Source of the DNA: Roseovarius sp. SCSIO 43702 | GTDB lineage: Bacteria; Pseudomonadota; Alphaproteobacteria; Rhodobacterales; Rhodobacteraceae | Assembly (NCBI RefSeq): GCF_019599045.1 | Contig: NZ_CP080623.1 | Coordinates: 2,130,501 to 2,194,500 of the forward strand | DNA length: 64,000 bases | Direction of reading: 5' to 3' | In this document: piece after piece, positions 1 to 7,460 of the stretch | How the letters are laid out: every line of letters starts with the position of its first letter | How positions within the stretch are numbered: the first letter of the stretch is position 1 | Notes under the pieces: generated by a model | The model's input: the letters and a program-made list of their open reading frames with translations, nothing else | What the model was told of the DNA's origin: nothing | The model's database searches: none | Translations under genes and position numbers: made by a program

Positions 1-15
1 TTCACCCATGCCATA

Positions 16-690
16 TCAGGGCTTGATCCGGTAATAGCGGTAGGAGGACACCTTGGCAGCCTCAGCCGGGTTGCCATTCAGGATCAGACCGGGGGTGTCG
101 AAGCTCTTGGTGACGGCCGCCGCCATGCCGACGACACAATCCTCGGCCAGGTGCACATTATCGGCCAGGGCGGCGTTCACGCCCAAAAAGCTGCGTGCGC
201 CAATATCGCAATAACCCGACACCACGATATGCGAGGACAAGAAGCTGTTTTCTCGGATACGGGTCTGATGGCCGATATGGTTGCCGGACCACAGCACGCA
301 TCCATCGTCTATCTGTACGCCATGCTGCACCACGTTGTTCTCGAAGATAAAGACATTCTCGCCCAGTTCAGCGGTCCGCCAGACCATCGCGCGGGGGCTG
401 ACGAAATTGGCAAGGTGGTATCCGTGCTCCTTGGTCAGCGCGATCAGACGCGCGCGGATCCGGTTGAGCTTGGTCGAAGTCACTGCGACATGCGCGTCAG
501 TCTTGCCCGGATCGAAATGCGACGGGGCGTCTTCGAGCGGGACCACGGGCAGGTCGAACTTGACTGTTTCGTCCAGGTAGTCCCGTTCGACCGCGAACCC
601 GACAACCGTGTAATCGCTGTCGACGGTGAAATACTCGTAGGCGATATCCGCGAACTCGCCGGCTCCCACGATCAGGATATCTTTTGACAT
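16..690 (-). CDS. NeuD/PglD-like sugar O/N-acetyltransferase
   Basis: The 224-residue protein begins with a Rossmann-like PglD_N segment (ILIVGAGEFADIAYEYF, residues 5-21). From about residue 100 it has a left-handed beta-helix with hexapeptide repeats (LGENVFIFENNVVQHGVQID, then GARSFLGVNAALADNVHL). Members of this family transfer acetyl groups from acetyl-CoA to nucleotide-activated amino sugars or sialic-acid-type sugars. An AGG-containing ribosome-binding site lies just upstream of the ATG at 690. It is divergent from the fdtA/fdtB-type pair, so it plausibly acetylates the 3-amino sugar they produce, as FdtC or QdtC would, but it belongs to the longer two-domain NeuD/PglD architecture. 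The exact substrate is inferred. Another minus-strand gene probably starts at position 9 and runs off the window. Confidence 0.8.
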   Translation of the reverse strand: MSKDILIVGAGEFADIAYEYFTVDSDYTVVGFAVERDYLDETVKFDLPVVPLEDAPSHFDPGKTDAHVAVTSTKLNRIRARLIALTKEHGYHLANFVSPRAMVWRTAELGENVFIFENNVVQHGVQIDDGCVLWSGNHIGHQTRIRENSFLSSHIVVSGYCDIGARSFLGVNAALADNVHLAEDCVVGMAAAVTKSFDTPGLILNGNPAEAAKVSSYRYYRIKP

Positions 691-805
691 TCCAAACCTT
701 TCTGTGCCCGGGGGGCCGGGCCGTCTATCTTCGATGCCCGGCTATTTCAAATCGTCATTGCGCGGTTTATAAACACGGACCAATGCAGAAGCGAGTCGTA
801 ATCCC

Positions 806-1216
806 TTGCCGCTAAGTGACTGTCGCCTAATAGATTTACCCAAGATCTCGGACGCGCGGGGCAATCTTACCTTCGTCGAGGGAAACAACCACATCCCCTT
901 CGAGGTCAAGCGGGTCTACTACCTTTACGACGTTCCCGGCGGCGCCGACCGGGGCGAGCACGCGCACAAGGACCTGCACCAGTTCGTGATATCGATGTCT
1001 GGAAGTTTCGATCTGCTGCTTGACGATGGCTTTGATAAAAAGCGGTTTCAGCTCAACCGGCCCTATTATGGCGTCTACGTCTGCCCGATGATGTGGCGCT
1101 ACCTGGACAATTTCTCGTCCGGGTCGGTCTGCATGGTTCTGGCGTCGGGCCCCTATGACGAGACGGATTACATCCGCGACCGCGACGAGTTCCTCAAAGC
1201 CGTGGGTGCGGCGTGA
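806..1216 (+). CDS. fdtA: FdtA/QdtA-type dTDP-4-oxo-6-deoxyglucose 3,4-ketoisomerase
   Basis: A 136-residue cupin enzyme with the family signatures RGNLTFVE near residue 19, [15 protein letters not shown], the active-site [11 protein letters not shown] stretch, and C-terminal [13 protein letters not shown]. FdtA and QdtA isomerise dTDP-4-keto-6-deoxyglucose to the 3-keto sugar, which is then aminated to Fuc3N or Qui3N. Sequence alone does not decide between the galacto and gluco product. The start chosen is TTG at 806, because homologs begin with a short tail before the cupin and no better start lies between it and the conserved region. It overlaps the next gene by four bases (GTGA), so the two are translationally coupled. 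rmlA and rmlB, which would supply the substrate, are not in the window. Confidence 0.82.
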   Translation: MPLSDCRLIDLPKISDARGNLTFVEGNNHIPFEVKRVYYLYDVPGGADRGEHAHKDLHQFVISMSGSFDLLLDDGFDKKRFQLNRPYYGVYVCPMMWRYLDNFSSGSVCMVLASGPYDETDYIRDRDEFLKAVGAA

Positions 1217-2307
1217 ACGTCCCCTTCCTGGATCTTGCGACAGCACGGGCGGGCATACAGGCCGAGCTGGACCACGAGCTTCTGCGTGTCGCGCATTCCG
1301 GCAGCTATGTCATGGGACCCGAACTGGAGCGTTTCGAAGCCGCCTTTGCGGCCTATGTCGAAGCCGGCGCCTGCATCGGAACGGCAAACGGGCTGGATGC
1401 GCTTCACTTGGGACTTCGCGCGCTGGGCATCGGCCCGGGCGACGAGGTTATCGTACCGTCGAACACCTATATCGCGACCTGGCTTGCCGTCAGCCAATGC
1501 GGCGCGGTGCCGGTGCCGGTCGAACCCCTTGAGGACACGCACAACATCGACCCCGAGGGCACCGCCGCGGCGATCACCAGGCGCACCAAGGCCATTCTGC
1601 CGGTGCACCTCTACGGCCAGCCGGCCGACATGGACGCGCTGAATGCGGTGGCCGAATCGAACGGGCTGAAGGTGCTGCAGGACGCCGCCCAGGCGCATGG
1701 CGCACGCTACAAGTCGCGCCGTGTGGGCAGCGATGGCACCGCCGCGTGGAGCTTTTATCCTACGAAGAATCTGGGTGCGCTCGGGGATGCCGGGGCGTTG
1801 ACCACATCGGACAACGATGTCGCGCAAACTGTCAGGTTGCTGCGAAATTACGGTTCCGAAAGGAAATACGAGAACGATATTCAGGGCTTCAACAGCCGTC
1901 TCGATCCCCTTCAGGCCGCCTTGCTGGCGGTCAAGCTGCGGGTTCTGAACGACTGGACAGAGCGTCGCCGCGCCATCGCGCGCGACTACACCGGTGCCTT
2001 TTCCCGCGCCGGGCTGCAAGTTCCTTACGTGCCCGACTGGGCCGAGCCGGTTTGGCACCTTTACGTGCTGCGCCACCCCGACCGGGACCGCTTTCAGACG
2101 CGCCTGTCCACGGTCGGCATCGGGACCGTGATCCACTATCCCATCCCGCCCCACCTGCAGAAAGCCTACGCCGACCTTGGCCATGGGCAGGGCGCTTTTC
2201 CGCTGGCAGAGCGGCTGGCGAACGAGGTCATCAGCTTGCCCATGTGCCCCGGACAGACGACAGCGCAGACCGAGTACGTGATCGAAAAGGTATTGGAACT
2301 CGCCTGA
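1213..2307 (+). CDS. DegT/DnrJ/EryC1/StrS family sugar aminotransferase (FdtB-like)
   Basis: A 364-residue PLP-dependent aminotransferase of the sugar-nucleotide class. It opens with [19 protein letters not shown], contains the [13 protein letters not shown] motif, and carries the internal-aldimine lysine in [17 protein letters not shown] (about residue 186). The GTG start overlaps the fdtA stop. Coupled with a 3,4-ketoisomerase, the expected reaction is glutamate-dependent amination of dTDP-3-keto-6-deoxyhexose at C3, giving dTDP-Fuc3N or dTDP-Qui3N for a surface polysaccharide. It converges with the GT2 glycosyltransferase, whose stop lies only about 15 bases away. The family is certain; the sugar product is inferred from the neighbour. 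Confidence 0.85.
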   Translation: MNVPFLDLATARAGIQAELDHELLRVAHSGSYVMGPELERFEAAFAAYVEAGACIGTANGLDALHLGLRALGIGPGDEVIVPSNTYIATWLAVSQCGAVPVPVEPLEDTHNIDPEGTAAAITRRTKAILPVHLYGQPADMDALNAVAESNGLKVLQDAAQAHGARYKSRRVGSDGTAAWSFYPTKNLGALGDAGALTTSDNDVAQTVRLLRNYGSERKYENDIQGFNSRLDPLQAALLAVKLRVLNDWTERRRAIARDYTGAFSRAGLQVPYVPDWAEPVWHLYVLRHPDRDRFQTRLSTVGIGTVIHYPIPPHLQKAYADLGHGQGAFPLAERLANEVISLPMCPGQTTAQTEYVIEKVLELA

Positions 2308-2321
2308 GGACCTGCGCCGTT

Positions 2322-3188
2322 TCAGCTATCTTCCTGGCGCAGGGCCGCTATCATCCCCGAGAAACGCGCAAAATACTTTTGTCGGCGCCGGGACGAAAAG
2401 ACCGTTGCAGGTGACAGGGCGCGCATCCCGGTCTTGAGGATTGCAGCATAGCAGTTGCGGTGCATGCCGTGCTTGCGCGTGGTGTAGATCTGGGAATGGC
2501 CCCAATGCCAGTTCTTGATGCGCTCGCTTTTCAACGACCCGCCTGATGACGCACCTCCGGCGTGGTGGACCACGGCATCTGCCACGTAAACCAGGTGGCC
2601 CTGAGATCGGGACAGGCGAAGGCTGAGATCGTCATCCTCGAAAAACAAAAAGATCTCGGGATCGAATCCGCCCACCGCCTCAAAGGCGCGCCGACGAACG
2701 AAGAGCGCGGCCCCGGAGAGGACCGGAACGACCGTATACTTTGTCAGTTCCTGTTTTGGCAACCACATCGAGCGATCGACGAGGTCACTCCGGCGCTTCA
2801 CGACCGCCGTGCCTGTCTCGTCCAGAATTCGTGGGTTGAAGGCTGACGCTTCCGAATGCCGTTCGGCTGCATCGATCAACTTTTGCAACGCGTCAGAGCC
2901 AAGCGCCGTATCCGGATTGAGGAACAGAAGGAATTCCGTGTTCGCCTGTTCCGCACCTTTGTTGCACCCGGCACCGAAACCAAGGTTGCGCTCATTGTCG
3001 ACCAGGCGTGTCGTGTTCTGCCGCGCGGCGACGATCCGTTGCAGCCGGGCGCGATCGTCCGAGGCGTTGTCGACGATCACCACGGGTGTCCTTTGCGGCA
3101 CGGAGGCCAGCATGTCGGGCAACACACTCGTGCTGTTGTACGCGACCGTGATGATCGTCACGCGGTCTTCGGCGCTACTTCGAGGCAT
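2322..3188 (-). CDS. Family 2 glycosyltransferase
   Basis: A 288-residue GT-A fold transferase. It has the GT2 N-terminus (VTIITVAYNSTSVLPDMLAS), a nucleotide-binding VVIVDNASDD motif near residue 35, the DERNLGFGAGCN-type segment seen here as VDNERNLGFGAGCNKG, and a DXD-like LNPDTALG near residue 95. These are typical of rhamnosyl- or similar transferases that build O-antigen or exopolysaccharide repeat units on the cytoplasmic face. It is downstream of the GT25 gene on the same strand and overlaps it by 14 bases, so both are probably one transcript. The donor and acceptor sugars cannot be read from the sequence. Confidence 0.82.
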   Translation of the reverse strand: MPRSSAEDRVTIITVAYNSTSVLPDMLASVPQRTPVVIVDNASDDRARLQRIVAARQNTTRLVDNERNLGFGAGCNKGAEQANTEFLLFLNPDTALGSDALQKLIDAAERHSEASAFNPRILDETGTAVVKRRSDLVDRSMWLPKQELTKYTVVPVLSGAALFVRRRAFEAVGGFDPEIFLFFEDDDLSLRLSRSQGHLVYVADAVVHHAGGASSGGSLKSERIKNWHWGHSQIYTTRKHGMHRNCYAAILKTGMRALSPATVFSSRRRQKYFARFSGMIAALRQEDS

Positions 3189-3897
3189 TCAGATGCTGCC
3201 TCGCGAGAGCCCGGATCTTGCGCCGATACAGTGGCCGCAGGATTTCGCGGCGCAACTTTGCCACAAGCCCACCTTTACGCCCAATCATGCTGCCACCCAA
3301 TTCAGCAGAAACCTCTCGTACTCCGGACGGCCAAACCGTCAGCACGCGGACATTGTGCACCCACTGCATCTGCAGAAAAGTATCCACGGGTCTGTCAAAG
3401 CGTTCGGACGCCGCGAGCAAAGCGCGGGCCGCGTCGCGCGTGACCAACTGAGCGACCATACCAAGAGCAATCCGGTCATAAAGATGAACCCCGATTTCAT
3501 CCGATGTGTCGACTTCCTGCGTCCTTTCTTCGCGCAACTTGATGGGGAAGCGTACAAAATCGCCCTGTTGTATGTTGGAGAGAGCAAGACTCAGGGCGCG
3601 GGGAAAGACATCCTCCTGAAGGTGCAGGTCATCTTCCAGGATAAGAGCCGCGTCCAGATCGTCATCAAGGATTTTCTGCCAACACGCGCGGTGGCTGTGG
3701 AAGGCGGCAATTTCGGACGACCGCATCGTGAAAGGATAGGTCGGCCGCATCAGTTTGCGGCGATAGGCGTTGGCGTGGGCCTCGCTCATCTGCTGCCCGT
3801 CCACGGCTCTGACAACATGAGATTCGAGCGGCACGGCCTTTCTCGTGGCTTCAACTTGTGGCAAACGGGCCTCTGCGCGCTCAAGGTGGATAATCAT
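3175..3897 (-). CDS. Family 25 (LPS biosynthesis type) glycosyltransferase
   Basis: The protein is 240 residues when started at the ATG at 3897, which has a GGAG-type ribosome-binding site and gives the expected GT25 N-terminus (MIIHLERAEARLPQVEAT). The open frame extends further upstream, but that extension shows no family similarity and no SD. Conserved features are the AVDGQQM motif, SEIAAFHSHRACWQKI, and the acidic LILEDDLHL segment that coordinates the metal/donor. GT25 members add hexoses to lipooligosaccharide or collagen-type acceptors. The gene lies first in a two-gene transcript with the GT2 enzyme. Sugar specificity is unknown. Confidence 0.78.
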   Translation of the reverse strand: MIIHLERAEARLPQVEATRKAVPLESHVVRAVDGQQMSEAHANAYRRKLMRPTYPFTMRSSEIAAFHSHRACWQKILDDDLDAALILEDDLHLQEDVFPRALSLALSNIQQGDFVRFPIKLREERTQEVDTSDEIGVHLYDRIALGMVAQLVTRDAARALLAASERFDRPVDTFLQMQWVHNVRVLTVWPSGVREVSAELGGSMIGRKGGLVAKLRREILRPLYRRKIRALARQHLNASK

Positions 3898-4300
3898 ACA
3901 CTCCGTCTCCAAAACATCGGCCTTTCTACAAACTGAAATCAACACCTTACAACTATAGGTTTTCGAAACGAGATGCCACTGTAGGTCATATTTCAATCCA
4001 GAAAACGTCCTGGGGTACGGCAAAAAATTTTGGTGTCCCGTTCGGTTTTTGAATTTGTGCATTGAACCCAATCTATCGCTCTTCCTTCGGTGAAATAGGT
4101 TCGCGACCTTCGCGGACCCGAGCGCAGAACACGGCCGACAAAGAGTGCCCGCACTGCTCACCAATTCCTTTCAAAATACTTCACCCAATACCGAATACTT
4201 CTATTTCTTTTTCATGCGCTCAACTTAAACCCAAGTCCTCCTCGCCGGCCCGAATGGGGACCGGAAGGTAGGAGCGGGTAGTCCAGGAAAGGACAATGAC
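3898..4300. other. Intergenic stretch, visibly A+T-richer
   Basis: About 400 bases with no convincing gene on either strand. The base composition is clearly more AT-rich than the rest of the window, consistent with transferred DNA. It must hold the promoter of the GT25-GT2 pair (minus strand). At its right end is the GGAAAGGA ribosome-binding site of the SHOCT gene starting at 4301. No tRNA, integrase or insertion-sequence end was recognised. Confidence 0.6.
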
Positions 4301-4615
4301 ATGAAACTTCACAGCTTTATCGCCTCCTCGGGATTTCTCTTATTCGCCGCGACGCCGGGCGCGGCCGACACCTACGACGGTTTCGGCCACATGATGTGGG
4401 GCGGCGGCCACGGGATGTTCGGTCGCCTGATGATGCTGATCTTCTGGGCGCTCATCATAGGATTGATTGTGCTTGCGGTTCGTGGTTTTTCCAACCGCCC
4501 GTGAACTGGACAGAGTGCGGTCGATATTCTTCGTGAACGTTATGCGCGCGGCGAAATCAACGAGGATGAATTCGAGCGTCGGCTGGCCAACCTGGAGTCC
4601 GGCAAACAAGAATGA
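4301..4615 (+). pseudogene. SHOCT-domain membrane protein interrupted by an in-frame TGA
   Basis: The frame begins at an ATG with a good GGAAAGGA site. It encodes a signal-like N-terminus, a Gly/His/Met-rich segment (HMMWGGGHGMFG) and a transmembrane helix (MLIFWALIIGLIVLAVRGF), then stops at TGA 4502-4504. Reading on in the same frame gives a complete SHOCT domain (DILRERYARGEINEDEFERR) that ends at TGA 4613-4615. The two halves therefore belong to one roughly 104-residue protein of the usual TM-plus-SHOCT layout found near metal-resistance genes. A single CGA-to-TGA change would explain the break. Stop readthrough or a sequencing error cannot be excluded. Confidence 0.75.
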
Positions 4616-4721
4616 GCCTGCTAACGGCAATGTGATGGCCGGGGCCTGCTGCCGCGCTTGACCTTCCAAGTCGGGAGGGCCGCAAGGCCGCGATAACCGT
4701 CGGGCTTAACGAGGGATCGAC

Positions 4722-4815
4722 ATGATACCTGAAATCGGACAATTTGCACTGTCATTGGCGCTGGCGATTGCATTGGTGCAGAGCGTCCTTCCCATTCTCG
4801 GCGCGTCGCGCGGCA
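4722..4815 (+). pseudogene. 5' fragment of a ccmF/cytochrome c heme-lyase gene
   Basis: About 31 codons from the ATG at 4722 match the start of CcmF-type heme lyases (MIPEIGQFALSLALAIALVQ, followed by SVLPILGASRG), including the first membrane helix. After about 4815 the similarity ends abruptly and a different sequence begins in another frame. An intact CcmF has about 650 residues, so this is only a remnant. Identification rests on a short match recalled from the family. Confidence 0.5.
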
Positions 4816-4875
4816 CACTTGGTGCGCAACATCGCCTTCGATCTGCGGCCGAAGAGTATCCGCGTCAACGCGCTC
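4813..4875 (+). pseudogene. Internal fragment of a short-chain dehydrogenase gene
   Basis: In the frame beginning at 4813 the sequence encodes AHLVRNIAFDLRPKSIRVNA, which is the characteristic SDR segment after the catalytic YxxxK helix (L-R-N-A-D-x-x-P-x-x-I-R-V-N). No start, Rossmann motif or catalytic tyrosine is present on either side. It is joined directly to the ccmF fragment on the left and to an opposite-strand fragment on the right, so it is a relic left by recombination. Confidence 0.5.
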
Positions 4876-5049
4876 GGCGAGCGCGATCACGCCCTCGGCC
4901 GCGGCCACCGGATCTGAGCGACCGACTGCCCGAATCTCACTATTGGCCGATTTCAGCCTCTCAATGGCCTTGGCCGAGCCGCGCCAACCGAAAGCGCCCG
5001 CGCGCAGGCCGGGTTTGAATTTCCATTTATGGATCGGCTTGTGCGCCAT
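4876..5049 (-). pseudogene. 5' fragment of an uncharacterised alphaproteobacterial gene
   Basis: From the ATG at 5049, preceded by a strong GAGGAGG site at ideal spacing, the frame encodes MAHKPIHKWKFKPGLRAGAF followed by a helical segment ending ...DPVAAAEGVIALAER. I recall similar N-termini in conserved proteins of unknown function. After about residue 57 the reading runs into the antisense of the SDR fragment, so the gene is truncated. The well-preserved start region suggests a recent break. No function is proposed. Confidence 0.4.
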
Positions 5050-5359
5050 GGCCCCTCCTCTGTTGCGGAGGTAGAATGACATGATGCGCGGCGCGGATGG
5101 AGAGCCTTGACCCGATTAACGCCGAAATACCCCTGGCCAGTTGGTTTGGCTTCCCACATCGTGGCGTTGAAACCAGAAATGCGATGCTGCGTCTTGCGCG
5201 AACGACATGGCGAGATTCGCCACCAAGAAGCGGCATACAGGCTTGTTGAAGACCCGGTTAATCGCGGGCGCCGGATAACAGAATTGCCAATCTGACTTTT
5301 TTCTTCGCTACAAGCCAATTCGGCCAACCTCTATCTGAGAAAATCTGAAGAATCACTGC
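5050..5359. other. Stretch without a recognisable gene
   Basis: About 310 bases. All frames on both strands are short or have poor codon character, and no family motif was seen. It links the broken-gene mosaic to the orphan gene at 5360. It is probably decayed accessory DNA. Confidence 0.5.
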
Positions 5360-5701
5360 ATGTATGAAGTCGACAACCGCCCCAAGCACGTCGGCTGGAT
5401 CGAAACCGCGCTGAAGGCCGGCTATGCCGATCTACCGAGCCTGCGAATTTATGCTCAATCACATTTCGGCCCACCTGACCGGATTGCATTCGTTGTGGTT
5501 CTGGGAGTCGATGAAGACCGGGATCGGCGTAGAGCGATCCGCTCCGACGCGGTCGATCTGCTGCGCTATCTGGGTTATCTTGTCGAGTTCGAACCGGGGC
5601 GCGATGTCTACGAGGTGCTGCCGCATCCGCCGGAGTCCGCACATGAAAAGATGCAGATGCACCAGTTCCTGTGTGCTGCCCGCCGCATTCTCGGTGAGTA
5701 A
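5360..5701 (+). CDS. Hypothetical protein, orphan
   Basis: A 113-residue frame with normal codon character for this genome (GC-rich third positions). Alternative start codons between the upstream in-frame stop at 5336 and the ATG at 5360 are poor. The protein has a predicted beta strand (RIAFVVVLGVDED) and a helix-strand unit (DAVDLLRYLGYLVEFEPG), with no transmembrane segment or known motif. I do not recognise the family. It sits between relic genes and a mobile-element boundary, so it may be cargo of the island or the C-terminal part of a longer decayed gene. Confidence 0.5.
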   Translation: MYEVDNRPKHVGWIETALKAGYADLPSLRIYAQSHFGPPDRIAFVVVLGVDEDRDRRRAIRSDAVDLLRYLGYLVEFEPGRDVYEVLPHPPESAHEKMQMHQFLCAARRILGE

Positions 5702-6017
5702 TGTCACTACCCAGCGCGATACGTCCAGCCTGACACCCATTTCCGCACCGACCGAGCAGACCGAATGTTGCAGGCCACACGGGTGCCCATTCTGAGAATG
5801 GCTGCGGTGTGGCGCATGACGGACCATTGAAAGACTGGAAATAGACGTCGCCGTGGTCCGTCAAGGCAGCCCCATCGCCCTACCAAAATCTGGTGCTTGA
5901 TCTGGTGCCCGAAGTACGCCACGACTCCGGGCACATCTTGGAGTCCGTCCGGAGCCGGTGCACCGCCGCGTCGGAAATTCCTTTGGAATCAAAGGGACTT
6001 GGTTGCGCGGAGGGGCC

Positions 6018-6033
6018 CCTACCGCCGGAGCCA
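6018..6033 (+). repeat. attL-type direct repeat, tRNA-Asn 3'-end sequence
   Basis: CCTACCGCCGGAGCCA occurs here and again, exactly, at 7542-7557 in the same orientation. It equals the last 16 bases, including CCA, of the usual alphaproteobacterial tRNA-Asn(GTT), whose acceptor stem is TCCGGCG/CGCCGGA. The bases upstream do not form a T-arm or a full tRNA, so this is a fragment only, as left behind when an element integrates into a tRNA 3' end. Confidence 0.75.
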
Positions 6034-6108
6034 CAAATCACACTAAGTATTTGGTTTTATTATTTTTTTGGGTTTTCCAGTTGAAATCCTCTCAGCGGGG
6101 CCATGATT

Positions 6109-6128
6109 CCCGCAACATATCCCGCAAC
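6109..6128 (+). repeat. Left arm-type repeat, CCCGCAACATATCCCGCAAC
   Basis: Two CCCGCAAC units with a 12-bp period. The same 20-bp block with one substitution (A for T at the ninth-to-tenth junction) is at 7461-7480 in direct orientation. The copies lie 75 and 61 bases from the two 16-bp boundary repeats, which is the expected geometry of integrase arm sites on either side of attP in the circular form. Confidence 0.6.
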
Positions 6129-6144
6129 GTGGGACCATGTTGCA

Positions 6145-6867
6145 CTAAGCGAACCGTTCAAAAACGTTCTGTAGCAGCGTCTCGATGTGCGCTGCCGACT
6201 TGTTTGCGCCAACCTTGAGACTATTAGGATGACCGCAGCCATTGCGGAGCCCGAGCGCCTTCTGCAACTCTTCTTTCGAATTCTTGCCGACAACAGAGAT
6301 CGCGGCGATCCGGTCCAGAAAATCGGCCTCACCCATTCTGCCAAGGTCATCGGGTGTTTTTGCGGCTTTCCACTTTCCGTTAACCCGTTTCGCTTCGATA
6401 TTGAAAGCAGACAAGTGATGAGCATGAACATGCTTGTGCAGGACGTCCATTGCACCCAGCCAAGCCATTACGATGGCGGAGCGATACAACTCCGCCTCGT
6501 GACATTTGATTGCCTCTTCTACAAAATCTCGGGTTTCGTTGTCGGTGATCTTGTCGAGATGTGAACGAAGGTCCACTGCCACCTGCATGGCGGCAGGGCT
6601 AATCGTGGCAATTCCCAAATCGCGCAGGTGTATTTTACCCGCGTCCGTCAACTCCCACCCTGTCGTACGGATGGCCTTGCCCTTGGACGCGCCTAAGGTC
6701 GCTGAGACATTCCACTTCCGCATTGCACGAAAGCCCGCCGTGTCAGCTAGTTCGTTGATCTTTGACACGGCAATCGGCTCATCCTGAGTTGCAAGCACAA
6801 GCAAGATTTTGTCAAGTTTGCCGAGGTCTTTGTGCAGCCACTGCTTGAGTTCATCCGATGTCAGCAA
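6145..6867 (-). CDS. HEPN-domain protein with N-terminal winged-helix-like region
   Basis: The protein is 240 residues from the TTG at 6867, which has a GAGG site six bases upstream and gives the start MLTSDELKQWLHKDL. A GTG at 6900 in the same frame lacks an SD. Residues 1-80 look like a winged helix-turn-helix (two helices, then GWELTDAGKIHLRDLGI). Residues 100-240 are all-helical and end with LRNGCGHPNSLKVG, in which R208-N-x-x-x-H213 is the canonical HEPN RNase motif (Rx4-6H with N after R). HEPN RNases act in abortive infection, toxin-antitoxin and CRISPR systems. It overlaps the upstream gene by 17 bases, so the two are co-translated. The RNase role is inferred from the motif. Confidence 0.75.
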   Translation of the reverse strand: MLTSDELKQWLHKDLGKLDKILLVLATQDEPIAVSKINELADTAGFRAMRKWNVSATLGASKGKAIRTTGWELTDAGKIHLRDLGIATISPAAMQVAVDLRSHLDKITDNETRDFVEEAIKCHEAELYRSAIVMAWLGAMDVLHKHVHAHHLSAFNIEAKRVNGKWKAAKTPDDLGRMGEADFLDRIAAISVVGKNSKEELQKALGLRNGCGHPNSLKVGANKSAAHIETLLQNVFERFA

Positions 6868-7354
6868 TCTTGGCCTCAAGCTGTTTTCTCTCTGAAGCAC
6901 TCAGAGCATAGGTGTCTTTTGCGATCTGATTGATGCGCTTAGCTTTCGTGAGACTGCCAAGATTCTTGGACATATTGCTGCTCATATTCCCATTGTAGTA
7001 CGTAGTCGCACCCTTCATCTCGGCGAGGATCTCGCTGCGAGTAGATGAAGACTTGCTCTGCACAAGCTCAAGCTGAGCCAGTGCGCAAATCACAAGCTCA
7101 GGCCCGCTATTGGCGTTGAGGTGCGCTGCAATCGTATTGGTTGAGAAATTGAAACCGTTCTTAGGCGCAGGCGGTGCATCGGCCTCCATGTTGACGGTAG
7201 CAGAGTTTGTATGCGCGGGTTCTTCGGGCAAACGAGTGGCCAGATCGCCCATCGTGACCAGCAGGGTTTCAATCCCACCATCCAAGAATGCAGGATCGCC
7301 CTCGTACTCGATTTCCATCGATCCGACTTTAACCCGAATTTTGGCACCTTCCAT
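6851..7354 (-). CDS. Small partner protein of the HEPN gene, unknown family
   Basis: The protein is 167 residues from the ATG at 7354, five bases after a GGAGG site; a GTG one codon earlier is too close to the SD. It has three parts: a beta-rich N-terminal module (IRVKVGSMEIEYEGDPAFLD, then GGIETLLVTMGDL), a Pro/Ala/Asn linker (about 45-70), and a C-terminal helical module with winged-helix character (TRSEILAEMKGATTYY, and NLGSLTKAKRINQIA followed by DTYALSASERKQLEAKI). I cannot name the family. Being first in a two-gene overlapping unit, it may be the antitoxin, sensor or repressor of the HEPN protein. Palindromes in its promoter fit autoregulation. Confidence 0.6.
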   Translation of the reverse strand: MEGAKIRVKVGSMEIEYEGDPAFLDGGIETLLVTMGDLATRLPEEPAHTNSATVNMEADAPPAPKNGFNFSTNTIAAHLNANSGPELVICALAQLELVQSKSSSTRSEILAEMKGATTYYNGNMSSNMSKNLGSLTKAKRINQIAKDTYALSASERKQLEAKIADIG

Positions 7355-7391
7355 CACTACCTCCGATCATCAAGCGCGACTGCTCAACTCT

Positions 7392-7438
7392 ACTACTAGA
7401 TGTAGTGGCAGGCAACATTCCGCTGTATGCTAGCATAC
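7392..7438. promoter_or_regulatory. Two palindromes in the promoter of the HEPN operon
   Basis: ACTACTAGATGTAGT (7392-7406, 5-bp arms) and GTATGCTAGCATAC (7425-7438, a perfect 14-bp palindrome) lie 38-84 bases upstream of the first gene of the pair. They are candidate operators for one of the encoded winged-helix proteins. The rest of 7355-7682 contains only the right arm repeat, the 16-bp boundary repeat and the junction with the backbone; no gene was seen. Confidence 0.4.
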
Positions 7439-7460
7439 TGTCGGAGCGAAACTCGCGTAG

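Larger units (their letters stand above)
5702..6144. other. Gene-free stretch containing the left end of the mini-element
   Basis: No coding frame with family similarity was found. The left part (5702-6017) holds nothing recognisable. At 6018-6033 lies the 16-bp tRNA-Asn 3'-end repeat. To its right is an AT-rich tract (6040-6080, long T runs) and then the paired CCCGCAAC sites at 6109-6128, just beyond the end of the HEPN gene. Confidence 0.6.

Noticed and set aside
4658..4681. TTGACCTTCC...GGAGGG, like a CueR-type copper promoter upstream of the ccmF fragment
   Set aside because: Only one half-site is good, spacing and -10 are unclear and the downstream gene is a fragment; too weak to list as a feature.
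5930..6033. A complete tRNA-Asn ending at the left boundary repeat
   Set aside because: No D-arm, anticodon arm or GGTTCGAATCC T-arm is present upstream; only the last 16 bases match.
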